Program-made: the position numbers and the translations under genes | The notes under the pieces: generated by a model | Seen by the model: only the letters and a program-made list of their open reading frames with translations | What the model was told of the DNA's origin: nothing | Database searches by the model: none | In this document: one piece after another, positions 24,001-31,882 of the stretch | Numbering within the stretch: the stretch's first letter is position 1 | Layout of the letters: each line of letters starts with the position of its first letter | Origin: a virus | IMG/VR virus record: IMGVR_UViG_3300021478_000005 | Location: 1 to 46,449 of that record | Strand: one strand, 5' to 3' | DNA length: 46,449 bases

Positions 24001-24503
24001 TCCTCGGTCATCCACAGCGCGGGGATTTGCAGCTTGTACCGCACGGCGTGAATTGGGGTGTTGATGGCCTTGACGATGGGCACGCCGAACATGGCCTGCA
24101 CACCCACGTTGAATTCCGCCTCGATGAACGGAAAACCGGCGATGGCGTCCTGTGAGGGGTAGCCGTAGCGGGCGTCGGCCTCGAGGATGTTGAACTGCCA
24201 GTTTCCGCCGAAGTCCTCGACTTGGGTGCCGTCGAGGTAAACGGCCTGCCACCACGAGGTGGCGGGTGCGGCCGGTCCATAGATCACGCCCTCCGACACC
24301 ACCTCCAGAATTCGCGCGGTGGACATCGAGCGCAGCGTGTTGGCGAAATTCACCGGCTGGTGCGGCGTCTGCTGCACAGGCTGGGCACCGGCACCACCCT
24401 TGCCGCCCTTGGCCGCGATCCGATTTCGTTCATTAAGTCTGCGCGGGTCGGCAATTCGGCGCACGTGAACGCCGACCTGGGTGTCGCGGCCGCGGCGGTT
24501 CAT
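21084..24503 (-). CDS. J: tail tip host-specificity protein, lambda gpJ-like
   Basis: 1139 residues from ATG 24503, almost the length of lambda gpJ (1132). N-terminal regions (VSEGVIYGP..., YLDGTQVEDFGG) belong to the central tail-hub fold. A fibronectin-III-like segment is seen around residues 680-780 (VVSWTGSPDGRVTRYQLEMS, WTVTVTAYDNLGHAS). The C-terminus is likely the receptor-binding end. ATGA overlap with the I-like gene upstream. Forms the trimeric tip of the siphovirus tail. Confidence 0.85.
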   Translation of the reverse strand: MNRRGRDTQVGVHVRRIADPRRLNERNRIAAKGGKGGAGAQPVQQTPHQPVNFANTLRSMSTARILEVVSEGVIYGPAAPATSWWQAVYLDGTQVEDFGGNWQFNILEADARYGYPSQDAIAGFPFIEAEFNVGVQAMFGVPIVKAINTPIHAVRYKLQIPALWMTEDDGDINGASVAYAFDVQTDGGLWTNVVTEAIWGKTNSPYMRSVVASVPYTDGTQNIRIERLSPDVEPKTTNDLIWSSYTEMLYQQLAYDDTAMISITVDAEQFPSIPSRAYMLDGIMVELPTNYEPRSRSYSGDWDGSFYVQWTNNPAWILYALLTNERWGLGRYLNTANVDKWSFYEAAQYCDGGVPAQFGGYEPRFTFNGIINTRQDAYTVLTAVASNMLAQIYFANGTVFLAQDRPGNPIRLFSPSDVVNGIFDYAGADVKSRWNAVPVQWIDPADTYQQAVELVQDPSYVATQSYRESNTVVAYGCTVRTQAIRLGRWTIYTNQNETELATFQVGLENADLRPGDIINISDPSRVGARMAGRLLDDQGVDTLTLDRLPYPGDWTGWTIYVTAGSAADGYRPSLFSLGVVGMVAANPNQIRVSGKPNPGAFLPGSNWMIVSNVVEPTTWRVASISDKGSGLYEIMATQHHPEKYAYVDYGLVIPEPPTSLIPTGPLAPASNLNYKEYIYLDGTGYPQFGVIVSWTGSPDGRVTRYQLEMSGPNADYRTFRNLNTVVQDVPLMRPGQWTVTVTAYDNLGHASAPITLTFTPIGLSARPLVPSNIFLSPNGPLVTVAWIPTGELDVLYFWLKWSPVTDGSATWERATTSIARVSVDTTQINTPSRAGTYMVKTIDSLGQESVDAAMAILIPQITELVHVTDIEEQPLWLGNRGANWHVNLGELMLPPPAAPETIPPGIFPGDRGVALNQTATRVAVYGFQNTLDLGIVCSNVSVVAIVLAYGMYLGTVMAQWVPSISVAQPLASGANNTMSSWVPLAQAMPLAMGSSSQWDGHIECAVSQDGSTYAPWFPLKSTIITGRAFQFRLVGALYDLLTTMRTIRAAVILNIPLRNIQGSDVAMDGTGHLVVTYVVGFLATPTVQITARQGLIAGGNIVVIESDANHFKVEHRNASGAPTAGGSIDYFVQGYGGHS

Positions 24504-25171
24504 GGCGCAATGTCCGATGCATCGACCATGGCCGACACCACCACGCTGCCGGTCAGGTGCGTGCCGAACACCAGCGGCACCGGCCCACCCTGCTGGGTGT
24601 TGTTGACGATGCCGTTGAACAGGAACGACGGACGGTCCTGCGGCGGCGCGCTGTCGGTGGGCGAGGCGTTGACGCCGGGAATTCCCTGCGGCGGCTGGGC
24701 CATCATTCCGGCCACCCCTCCCAGCACCATCGACGCTCCCAGCACCGCCACGTTGGCCGCCGATATGCCCATGAAGCTCGCTCCGGTCATGGCCGCCCCG
24801 AACCCGCCCAACGTGCCCATCGCGGCAAAACCGGCGGGCGCGGCAAGACCGGCGGTCACGATCGACGCCCCGATCAGCACCACACCGGCCGCAACCTTGC
24901 CCACACCATCGCCGCCCGCCGCGCCAGTGGCCGGAACCAGGTGCAGCGGCAACGCGCCGATGTTCATTGCCGCCGTGTGAACCTGTATCGCGTTCGCGAT
25001 GTGAGGTGATCCCACGATGATCCGCCACTGGCCCTCGCGGATGGCCTCGCGCAGACCCGGACGCAATGTCATCAGGGCCCGCACCGCTTCGGCTGGCGAC
25101 GACACGTCAAGGCGGAAGCGACGCCCGAACCGTCTGCCCGCTGCGCCGTAGAGGAAAACATCCCGCATCAT
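24500..25171 (-). CDS. I: tail assembly protein, lambda gpI-like
   Basis: 223 residues, the same length as lambda gpI. The N-terminal part (FLYGAAGRRFGRRFRLDVSS, later MTLRPGLREAI) forms the ubiquitin-like region. A hydrophobic middle follows (VGKVAAGVVLIGASIVTAGLAAPAG), and the C-terminal FLFNGIVNNTQQGGPVPLVFG matches the conserved NxxxQGxPVPxxYG motif of tail assembly protein I. It lies between K-like and J-like genes with ATGA overlaps. Confidence 0.8.
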   Translation of the reverse strand: MMRDVFLYGAAGRRFGRRFRLDVSSPAEAVRALMTLRPGLREAIREGQWRIIVGSPHIANAIQVHTAAMNIGALPLHLVPATGAAGGDGVGKVAAGVVLIGASIVTAGLAAPAGFAAMGTLGGFGAAMTGASFMGISAANVAVLGASMVLGGVAGMMAQPPQGIPGVNASPTDSAPPQDRPSFLFNGIVNNTQQGGPVPLVFGTHLTGSVVVSAMVDASDIAP

Positions 25172-25926
25172 TTTCGGCGCAACCCCATGGTGAAGTGACG
25201 GGTGTAGCGCACGCGCGGCACCGCCGCCGACAGTCGGGTGCTGTCCACGGCCCGCACACCCGCCGCGTGGTGGAGCAGCAGGTGCTGGTCGAGCACCACG
25301 GCCCCGTGCATCGGAACCTTGTTGTTGAAATTCATCAGCACCAGATCGCCGCGCTGGGTGGCGGTGGCCGGGTCGATCCTGACGAACCCCGCCCGTTCGA
25401 AGTTTTCGGTGTAGAGGTCCTGTCCCTTGGTCCACCACTCCCAATCGCGCGGCCCGTCGTGAAACTCGATGCCCTGCTCGCGGAAGAAATCCCGGATCAG
25501 GGAACAGCAGTCGTGCACACCATGACGGAAGCCCCGACCCACCAGCGGCGCGGGCTTGAGCATGTCGCCCCAGCAGAACGTGTCGGGCACCGGCCACACC
25601 ATCACCACGAAGGGGATGCCGAGCTGTATCTGGTAGACCATGTCCGTCTGCGACGGCGAACCCAGCCCGTCCGGATGGCTGTGAAAGAACACGTCCGCGT
25701 CGGCCACGCGCAACAGGTCGGCGTCGGACAGGAACACGTCGGCGTCCGGGGTGCGGCTTATGTTGTCGAGGCGCACATACTGGCCACCCTCCACAATCCC
25801 GGCGGCCTCGAGGGGATAGACCTCGGCCGTGTGGTCTCGCGCCGCTTGGTGGATCTCCGCCGTCCACGCCTCGGGCCAAGCCGGGCACATCGGCACGGGG
25901 AAGCGGGCGGTGATCGTGGTGTTCAT
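25168..25926 (-). CDS. K: tail tip peptidase, lambda gpK-like (JAB plus NlpC/P60)
   Basis: 252 residues. The N-terminal JAB/MPN domain shows FFHSHPDGLGSPSQTD (HxH...SxxD, zinc ligands). The C-terminal NlpC/P60 domain starts at HGVHDCCSLIRDFF, with the catalytic Cys, and has a later His (MHGAVV). Phage gpK enzymes cleave peptidoglycan or take part in tail tip assembly. The catalytic residues of both domains appear intact. Confidence 0.85.
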   Translation of the reverse strand: MNTTITARFPVPMCPAWPEAWTAEIHQAARDHTAEVYPLEAAGIVEGGQYVRLDNISRTPDADVFLSDADLLRVADADVFFHSHPDGLGSPSQTDMVYQIQLGIPFVVMVWPVPDTFCWGDMLKPAPLVGRGFRHGVHDCCSLIRDFFREQGIEFHDGPRDWEWWTKGQDLYTENFERAGFVRIDPATATQRGDLVLMNFNNKVPMHGAVVLDQHLLLHHAAGVRAVDSTRLSAAVPRVRYTRHFTMGLRRK

Positions 25927-26621
25927 TTAACTTTTCCAACGCCGGGGAAAAACCGCGCGGGCAAGACGCTTTCCCCGAACCGGAACCGACAGCCCTGCAA
26001 GGTTTTCTGGCAGACGTCGTGGGTGGGGTCGGTCGGGCTGTTGTTCACGTCATAGAAGCCGTTGCCGCTGTAGGGGCAGGTGGCCAGCGAGTAGTCGAAC
26101 GCCCCGGTGTTCGGGTTCCAGAAACGATAGGTGTGACTGCAAACGTCGCGAAGAATTTGCCGCCGGGGAAGTTGAACGCCCTCCTGATCCATCCGTGACG
26201 CCAGCTTGAACACGATGGCCAGCGCGTTGTGGCTGGTCTTTTGGGCCACCACGAATTCGTTGCGCGTGATGTAGGCGTTGGCGTCCGGCGTGGACCCGTC
26301 ATCGAGAAACCGGCGCAAGGTGAGGATGCGGACCAAGATAGCGCCGATCAGTCCCCGATAGCTGTCCAGCAGCAGGTTGCCCGCGCCAAACAGATTGGAA
26401 ATCGTCACGTTGGGCGTGGGGATCGAGCCGCGCGTGGTCATTTCAAAACCGGACGCGTCCATCGGCAGAGCGGCGTACTGTTGGCCGCCCCAGAAGATCG
26501 TGGTGTCGAAATCCTCGGCCGACGTGAAGTAGAACATCTGGCCGCCGAGGTTGCGCGTGTCGAGCTGGAACAGGGTGATCAGCCCCTCGGTGACGAGCGG
26601 GTCGTCCCACCGGACCGTCAT
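25923..26621 (-). CDS. L: minor tail protein, lambda gpL-like (likely Fe-S)
   Basis: 232 residues, the length of lambda gpL. Four conserved-looking cysteines lie in DVCSHTYR, ATCPYSG, and DVCQKTLQGC, the arrangement of the iron-sulphur cluster known in this family. It lies between the M-like and K-like genes. Role: tail tip complex. Confidence 0.85.
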   Translation of the reverse strand: MTVRWDDPLVTEGLITLFQLDTRNLGGQMFYFTSAEDFDTTIFWGGQQYAALPMDASGFEMTTRGSIPTPNVTISNLFGAGNLLLDSYRGLIGAILVRILTLRRFLDDGSTPDANAYITRNEFVVAQKTSHNALAIVFKLASRMDQEGVQLPRRQILRDVCSHTYRFWNPNTGAFDYSLATCPYSGNGFYDVNNSPTDPTHDVCQKTLQGCRFRFGESVLPARFFPGVGKVK

Positions 26622-27010
26622 GGGTGGGGCTGGATCGGCTGAGGGTTGAACGCGCGGTTGAACGTGGCCGCCAGCGTGCCCACCACGCCACTGCCGTCAC
26701 GGTTTTTGACCTGTATCGTGTATGTCCATTCGTCGGCGGTGACATACACGGGGGCCGCTTCGCCGGGCGGCTGGTAGTAGAACCCCTGAAGTGCGTTGGC
26801 CTGCAGGAACGTGTCCATCTGGGCCATTTCATCGTCGCTGGTGAACGCGAAGGTCACCCCGTAGGCCGGGCGCACGGGATTGAGGCCGCGCGTGGATCGA
26901 TGAACGTAGCCGTCGCCGAACGCGTTGATGTCCACGGCCAGCTTGGCGTCCTTGGTGTGGCCGGGCATCGGGCAGAACGGCCAGAAGGGTTGCGGTAGCG
27001 GATCGGCCAT
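26618..27010 (-). CDS. M: minor tail protein, lambda gpM-like
   Basis: 130 residues from ATG 27010 with GGAGG upstream. Features the FGDGYVHRSTRGLNP and FAFTSDDEMAQMDTFLQ segments typical of the phage minor tail (gpM/DUF2460-like) fold. It lies between the tape measure and the L homologue. Likely part of the distal tail. Confidence 0.75.
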   Translation of the reverse strand: MADPLPQPFWPFCPMPGHTKDAKLAVDINAFGDGYVHRSTRGLNPVRPAYGVTFAFTSDDEMAQMDTFLQANALQGFYYQPPGEAAPVYVTADEWTYTIQVKNRDGSGVVGTLAATFNRAFNPQPIQPHP

Positions 27011-27022
27011 GGTGCGCGCCTC

Positions 27023-29062
27023 CTATGCCGACTGCCGGGTGTAGAGGACGCCACCCGGCCGCTTCTCGTTGGAAATCGTGTCCACCACCGCGGCCTTGAT
27101 CCGGCGGGCAAACTCGGCGGTGTTGCGCGGGTCGTTTTGCGGACCGCTGTTGCCGCTCATGTCCACGTTGACGGTGACCCCACCCGATTGACCGCCGCCG
27201 TTCGGCACGATGTTCCCTGCCGCGCTCGGCACGAACATCTCGGGCCCTTGCTCCCCCACCACGTAGGCCTGTCCGGGCATCACGGGCCCACCCCCGGCAA
27301 GACCCGGAATGGACGGCAATCCTGCCGCGATGTTGGCCGCGTTGATCCCTGCCGTGCCTGTGAAGCCGCCCGCACCCACCGCCAAATTCGGAGTGACACC
27401 GCCCGCCCCGGCGAACAGCAGTTTGAACGCCTGTGACGCCGCCGCCTTGATCGCCATTTCCGCCAGCATGTTGGCGAAGTCCAAAAGGATCTGGCTGAAG
27501 GTCTTGGTGCTCTGGCCCTCCAGCGCCTTCAGCCCGTCCGTCATCGAGGTGGTCAGCCCGGTGAAAATCTGTTCGCCCTGTGAGTACAGGTCGTTGCTTC
27601 GCGCGTAGGCGTTGGCCGCGTGTTCGAACCCGGCGGCGAGCGAGCCCAGGTTGTCGTCGTAGCGTTGCGCCGCGAGCGCCGCCTGATTGATCGCCTCGGT
27701 TCCCTCCGCGAGGGCACGATTGAAATCGGTCTGGCTGATGCGGTGCGTCGCGAGCTGGTCGCTGAGGTCCTTGTGGAGCTTGGTGAGGGCCACGGTGCCG
27801 TCGCCGTATTTCTTGTCGGTCTCGACGGCGGCGGTCTCGACCTCGATCAGTTTCAGTTCGGCGGCGTGCTTGGTCTCGTAGGCGAGCACCGCGTCGTAGA
27901 TCGCTTTTTTCTGTTCCTCGGACACCTGCTGGCCCCGGGCGATCAGCTTGGCCGCGATGTCGTCGGCCTGCTGCTGCGCGGCAACCTGGCGCTTCAGATC
28001 CTCGATGTTCTGGGTGTAACCCTCGTTGATTTTTTTGAAGGCCGCGTCCGCCGCGTCACCCATCGCTTTGTAGCGCGCGATCTGCTTGTCGATGGTGTCT
28101 TCTTGGGTGCCACCGCCGCCGCCACCAGCCGGCAGTGGCGGATTGTCGGCAGCAGCAAGGCTGATCGGCACGCCCAGCGTGGACCCGAAGCCACGGCCCA
28201 TCTGGCGCTGGTTTTCCTGATAGCGGCGCGCGGCTTCGGCAGCGGTTACGGCATTGCTGGTGCCATCGAACATCCCGAAGGCACCGCCAGCGCCGGTCGG
28301 GCCACCGCCCGCCGGGCCGGTCTTGTAGCCATATTGAGCCGCTTGGGCGCGGCCCATCTTCTCCAGCTCCGCACCCGACACGGTGGCCTGCGCTGCCACT
28401 TTGCCGAGCCAACCGACCAGATCGATGGTGGCGGCTATCACGAGCCGCATGCCCTCCGCCGTGGTCTTCAGCTGGATCACAAGTCCGTTTGCGAGGACAT
28501 CGACTACCCGATTGACCGACGGGACGAGCTTTTCAAACCAGTCGAAAAGTGCGTTAGCTTCCTTGCTGGCCCAGTCCATCGCGCCGCTGCCGTCACCCGG
28601 CCGTTGCGTCAGTTGCAAATAGAGGTCGTGCATGCGCTGGCCCAGCACGAAGGTCTTGTTGCTGAAGTCCTCGCTCGCGGTCTCGGCCTTCTGCACGCGC
28701 GCCAGATAGTCCTCGGTCCACTCGCGCCCCATCGTCTTGTAGAGCTCGGCGAGCTTCACACTGTCGTCAGTGAGCCCTCGCACCGACCGGGAGGCCGCGT
28801 CGGTGCGCAGGGAATACGCTGCCAGCGCTTCCCCGGCTTTTTGCATCTGGTCGTTGTAATCGATGACCTGCTTGATGGCCTCGCCAATGGCCAGCGCGCC
28901 GGTCACGCGCTTTGCCAGCGCAATGAAGCCTTCGATGCTCTGGCCCGCCTTGGCGATGCTCTGCGACCAGCTTTCAATCTCCTTTTGGCTTTTCGCCATG
29001 TTGGTGGAGAAGTCGGCGAAGTCCGCCACGAATTTGACGAGGATGTCGCCGATTGCTGCCAT
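27023..29062 (-). CDS. tape measure protein
   Basis: 679 residues. Predominantly helical (IADFADFSTNMAK region at the start, EIESWSQSIAKAG, long coiled stretches 330-430), with hydrophobic Ala/Gly-rich central parts, and a C-terminal segment (PGQAYVVGEQGPEMFVP) conserved in tape measures. By the usual 1.5 angstrom per residue, the tail would be about 100 nm; this is an estimate. Directly downstream of the frameshifted tail chaperone pair, the standard position. Confidence 0.85.
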   Translation of the reverse strand: MAAIGDILVKFVADFADFSTNMAKSQKEIESWSQSIAKAGQSIEGFIALAKRVTGALAIGEAIKQVIDYNDQMQKAGEALAAYSLRTDAASRSVRGLTDDSVKLAELYKTMGREWTEDYLARVQKAETASEDFSNKTFVLGQRMHDLYLQLTQRPGDGSGAMDWASKEANALFDWFEKLVPSVNRVVDVLANGLVIQLKTTAEGMRLVIAATIDLVGWLGKVAAQATVSGAELEKMGRAQAAQYGYKTGPAGGGPTGAGGAFGMFDGTSNAVTAAEAARRYQENQRQMGRGFGSTLGVPISLAAADNPPLPAGGGGGGTQEDTIDKQIARYKAMGDAADAAFKKINEGYTQNIEDLKRQVAAQQQADDIAAKLIARGQQVSEEQKKAIYDAVLAYETKHAAELKLIEVETAAVETDKKYGDGTVALTKLHKDLSDQLATHRISQTDFNRALAEGTEAINQAALAAQRYDDNLGSLAAGFEHAANAYARSNDLYSQGEQIFTGLTTSMTDGLKALEGQSTKTFSQILLDFANMLAEMAIKAAASQAFKLLFAGAGGVTPNLAVGAGGFTGTAGINAANIAAGLPSIPGLAGGGPVMPGQAYVVGEQGPEMFVPSAAGNIVPNGGGQSGGVTVNVDMSGNSGPQNDPRNTAEFARRIKAAVVDTISNEKRPGGVLYTRQSA

Positions 29063-29065
29063 GGG

Positions 29066-29344
29066 TCACTCTCCCCGCCATTGCGCACGCAGCCGGTCGA
29101 TCTCGGACACCTCGGGCTTGGCTGGTGCGGTGCGATCGCGGATCACGAAGAAATCGTCAGGCGCGACCGGCGCTGCATCGGGGGCGCGTTGGAGGTTGAC
29201 CATGGTCGACAGGATCATCCCGGTGTGGATGTCGGCCAGCCGGTCGGGCAACGGCTCGTGCACGGCGTCAAACCACTGCCAATCGCGCAACTCGCGCGTG
29301 GACATGGTGGCCTTGATTTCAGCGACAGTTTTGTGGAGCGCCAA
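29066..29344 (-). CDS. tail assembly chaperone T part, expressed by frameshift
   Basis: 92 residues from a TTG as written. The open frame continues upstream of that codon (reading LTPERLFLHRLALALHKT) into the 3' end of the 29377-29712 gene. It is therefore most likely translated as a -1 frameshift extension of that protein, like lambda G and GT. The domain is helical and precedes the tape measure, as in tail chaperones. The frame is open across the overlap, and the weak start supports this. Confidence 0.65.
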   Translation of the reverse strand: MALHKTVAEIKATMSTRELRDWQWFDAVHEPLPDRLADIHTGMILSTMVNLQRAPDAAPVAPDDFFVIRDRTAPAKPEVSEIDRLRAQWRGE

Positions 29345-29373
29345 AGCGAGCCGGTGAAGGAACAGCCGCTCCG

Positions 29374-29388
29374 GCGTCAGGGGGAAGG
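29374..29388 (-). other. candidate -1 ribosomal frameshift site
   Basis: On the leftward strand the end of the upstream gene reads CCT TCC CCC TGA. A -1 slip on the five-C run moves the ribosome from CCC to CCC and bypasses the stop, joining the downstream frame (next codons CTG ACG CCG). The stop codon in the A site would promote slipping. It is placed exactly between the two tail chaperone frames. Confidence 0.6.
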
Positions 29389-29712
29389 GCTGGCGGCCGA
29401 CCCGTCGTGGCCATTGCTGGCTCCCGGCAGCGGCGCGTCGGGGTCGGCATCCTGCAGCCCGTTCGCATAGGCGGCCTTGGCGGCCAGCCGCTGCAATACC
29501 AGCCAGAAACGCAGAGGTTGAGCGTAGATCTCGTCAACGCTGGTGAACACGGGTTCCTCCGTGTCGGCCCAGCGCATCGTTGCCACCAGCAAGGCATAGC
29601 GCCCCGCCCTGGCTTGACCAGCGGCAATGGTGTCGATGATCGGCTCGCCTTCGCGGATCGACAGGGAGGCGAAGTTTACCGGCCTGCCGTCCCAAATATC
29701 GCGCCCGCTCAT
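29377..29712 (-). CDS. tail assembly chaperone, G-like
   Basis: 111 residues. Short, with helical segments (DEIYAQPLRFWLVLQRLAAK) and a Pro/Ser/Gly-rich end. It follows the major tail protein by 4-bp overlap and precedes the frameshift extension and tape measure. The position and size fit gpG-type chaperones, which bind tape measure and tube subunits. Confidence 0.6.
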   Translation of the reverse strand: MSGRDIWDGRPVNFASLSIREGEPIIDTIAAGQARAGRYALLVATMRWADTEEPVFTSVDEIYAQPLRFWLVLQRLAAKAAYANGLQDADPDAPLPGASNGHDGSAASPSP

Positions 29713-30446
29713 GCGGCGGCCTGCATCGGCGGGTTAGTCTGTGGCCTCGGAACCGTGCCCTGTTGGGTCACCAGCGGCACGAAGCCGGGTGCCGGTGTCT
29801 TGTAGAAGTTAACGCGCCCGTCGATCTGGCCGCCCAGCGTGTTGGCCACCGCCACGTTGATGCCCAGCGTCACGTCGAAGGTGTTGACGATGGCCATGTA
29901 CGTGAAGCCGCAGCCGTCGGGCAGGCGGATGTCGAGCACCACGTCCTCGCCCGTCCGATAGGCGTCGCGCGCCCGTGCAAGCGCGGTGTCCTGACAGTCG
30001 TAGAAACCCGCCGCCGTCCATGTGCCGATGGCGGGCAACCCGGCCACGATACGGTGGGCGGTGTCGCACAGGGTCGTCACGTCGATGGTGGCACTGGCCG
30101 GCTGATTGGCCGTGAAGTTGCTGCGGCACAGCTCGAGGAACGTGGGAACCTCGATGGTTCCTTGCGGCGTGCCCGTGGTGTTGATCGTGTTGGGCTCGCG
30201 CGTGGTGTCGCTGTCCTCCAGCGTGAGAGCCCCGGCCGCCACGGCACTCACCTTGAACGGCATCGCCTCGATGCTGTTCCAGCCGGTGTTGCGCGGCACG
30301 ATGATGTCGCCCACCACCGGCTCGCCCGCGCCGGTGGCAACGGTGATGACGCATGGCTTGGCCTTGGTCGCGCTCATGATGTCGATGGGTGTCGGCGGCA
30401 CTTCGTCGCTGATCATGATCACGGTTCCCTGTGACGCAATACGCAT
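29709..30446 (-). CDS. major tail tube protein
   Basis: 245 residues from ATG 30446. Beta-rich composition with a repetitive hydrophilic surface (IDGRVNFYKTPAPGFVPL near the end). It sits between head-tail genes and tail chaperones, the place of the tube protein. A C-terminal tail rich in Gln and Pro is typical of an extension on the tube exterior. Confidence 0.65.
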   Translation of the reverse strand: MRIASQGTVIMISDEVPPTPIDIMSATKAKPCVITVATGAGEPVVGDIIVPRNTGWNSIEAMPFKVSAVAAGALTLEDSDTTREPNTINTTGTPQGTIEVPTFLELCRSNFTANQPASATIDVTTLCDTAHRIVAGLPAIGTWTAAGFYDCQDTALARARDAYRTGEDVVLDIRLPDGCGFTYMAIVNTFDVTLGINVAVANTLGGQIDGRVNFYKTPAPGFVPLVTQQGTVPRPQTNPPMQAAA

Positions 30447-30456
30447 GGTGTTCTCC

Positions 30457-31065
30457 CTATCGCTTGGGCATGGCGCTGACCGCCGCGTCGATCAGCTTGG
30501 TGAAGATGTCGCGGCACGAGTTGATGGCTTGTGCGCCCGTCTGGTTGAACGTCGGTCGCAACCACGGCATGGGCTTGATGCCGCCGCGTGATGGGGCGGC
30601 CTCCCAGCGGGCGCGCGCACGTGCGGACCTGGTGCCCGGCCGCAGGTTTCTGCGTTTGGCTTTCGGTGTGGCCACCGATTTGCGCGGGTTGGTTCCGAAC
30701 TCGAGGTAGCGCCACCAGAACGCAACCTGCTGCAGGTCGACCTTTTTTTTGGCTCGGGCGGCGCGTTTGCGGACCAGCGTTTTGAAGGGCGTTTCTGCAC
30801 CGCTGATTTTCTGGGGATACTCGACAACGTAGGCCTTCAGCCGGTCGTCTTTGGGGTCGTGCTGGACCGCCACCGAAAGGCCGGTCCTGATCGCCCCCGT
30901 GATCCGCTTGAAACCGCTGGTGTAGGTGGCCTCGCGCATCGGCTTGGTCATTGCCCAGCACGCCTCGCGCAACGCGTCGCGCCCGATCTCATGTTGCGCA
31001 TCGGTGGTCAGCTTTTTCATGTTGTCGAGGCATTGGCGAAGGCCTTGGACTTCGAACCCTGCCAT
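30457..31065 (-). CDS. HK97 gp10-like tail/neck protein
   Basis: 202 residues from ATG 31065. Contains the WWRYLEFGTNP motif around residue 125, typical of HK97 gp10 family, and a basic segment (KRRNLRPGTRSARARARW). These proteins link head to tail during assembly. Immediately after the tail terminator-like gene (3-bp gap). Confidence 0.7.
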   Translation of the reverse strand: MAGFEVQGLRQCLDNMKKLTTDAQHEIGRDALREACWAMTKPMREATYTSGFKRITGAIRTGLSVAVQHDPKDDRLKAYVVEYPQKISGAETPFKTLVRKRAARAKKKVDLQQVAFWWRYLEFGTNPRKSVATPKAKRRNLRPGTRSARARARWEAAPSRGGIKPMPWLRPTFNQTGAQAINSCRDIFTKLIDAAVSAMPKR

Positions 31066-31067
31066 CG

Positions 31068-31544
31068 CTATGGCCCCGGCAACGGCGCGGGCGGCGTGTC
31101 GGGGAAGTTCGGCCAGTTGCCGAAACCTGGGCCGCTTGCATCGCGCCGCGTCTGGAACTGGTAGTTGGCGGTCATGGCCACTTGCCACCACTCGCCCATG
31201 GCCTCGGGGTCCACATCGTGCGGACCGTCCACACTTAGGATCAGCAGCCCGTCCGAGCGATAGCCGTGGAAGGTCTGGCGCACGTAGTCCACCGCCTGAT
31301 CGAGCGCCGCCGGACCTTTGCCGGAACGGGTGAACAGGCCGATCAGAATGGTGCCGGTTTCCTCCACCCATGGCGTGCTACCGAGCGTCACGTCCACCCG
31401 GGTGGTGGGTTGCACCACCGCCGCGCCCCACGGGTCGGGGGCGTCGTTGATGTTGGTCTGCAGGTTGACCGCCTCAATGTAGGTGATCGCGGAAGGCGGG
31501 ATCGCGGCCTGCCATCGGGCGAAAAAGATTTCGAGCGGCGTCAT
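31068..31544 (-). CDS. tail terminator-like protein
   Basis: 158 residues. The start at 31544 overlaps the upstream stop by ATGA. A mixed alpha/beta fold with ITYIEAVNLQTNINDAPDPWG and a strand-rich second half fits the tail completion/terminator (gpU/gp17-like) proteins by position. Sequence support is moderate. Confidence 0.55.
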   Translation of the reverse strand: MTPLEIFFARWQAAIPPSAITYIEAVNLQTNINDAPDPWGAAVVQPTTRVDVTLGSTPWVEETGTILIGLFTRSGKGPAALDQAVDYVRQTFHGYRSDGLLILSVDGPHDVDPEAMGEWWQVAMTANYQFQTRRDASGPGFGNWPNFPDTPPAPLPGP

Positions 31545-31882
31545 TGTGAGCCACCGCGCAACAGCAGTTTGAAGAACACCGGGGCGTCGTCGTTGGGCGA
31601 TCCGCGCCATTCCTCGACGGCGTACGACATGGTGGAGGTGCGGAGCCGGTCATATCGCGCGGGGATGGGCCGGGCCGGGAACAGGGTTTTGAATTCGGCC
31701 GCGTCGATCACGGCGGCGTTGTCCTGCTGCATGGCGCTCGCGAACAGGTCTTCAGATCTCACACCACGAATGAACGCCATCAACGTGGCCGACGCACCGG
31801 CACCCGGCACATAGGTCGCCGGTCGGGCCGTCAGTTTGAACACGTACCGCCAGCCCGGTGCCGCGAAATCGACGATGTTCAT
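31541..31882 (-). CDS. head-tail joining/neck protein
   Basis: 113 residues from ATG 31882, overlapping both neighbours by ATGA. Beta-rich, with a long central stretch (GASATLMAFIRGVRSEDLF). Likely a stopper or neck protein because of its place between the connector and the tail terminator. No signature motif. Confidence 0.45.
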   Translation of the reverse strand: MNIVDFAAPGWRYVFKLTARPATYVPGAGASATLMAFIRGVRSEDLFASAMQQDNAAVIDAAEFKTLFPARPIPARYDRLRTSTMSYAVEEWRGSPNDDAPVFFKLLLRGGSQ

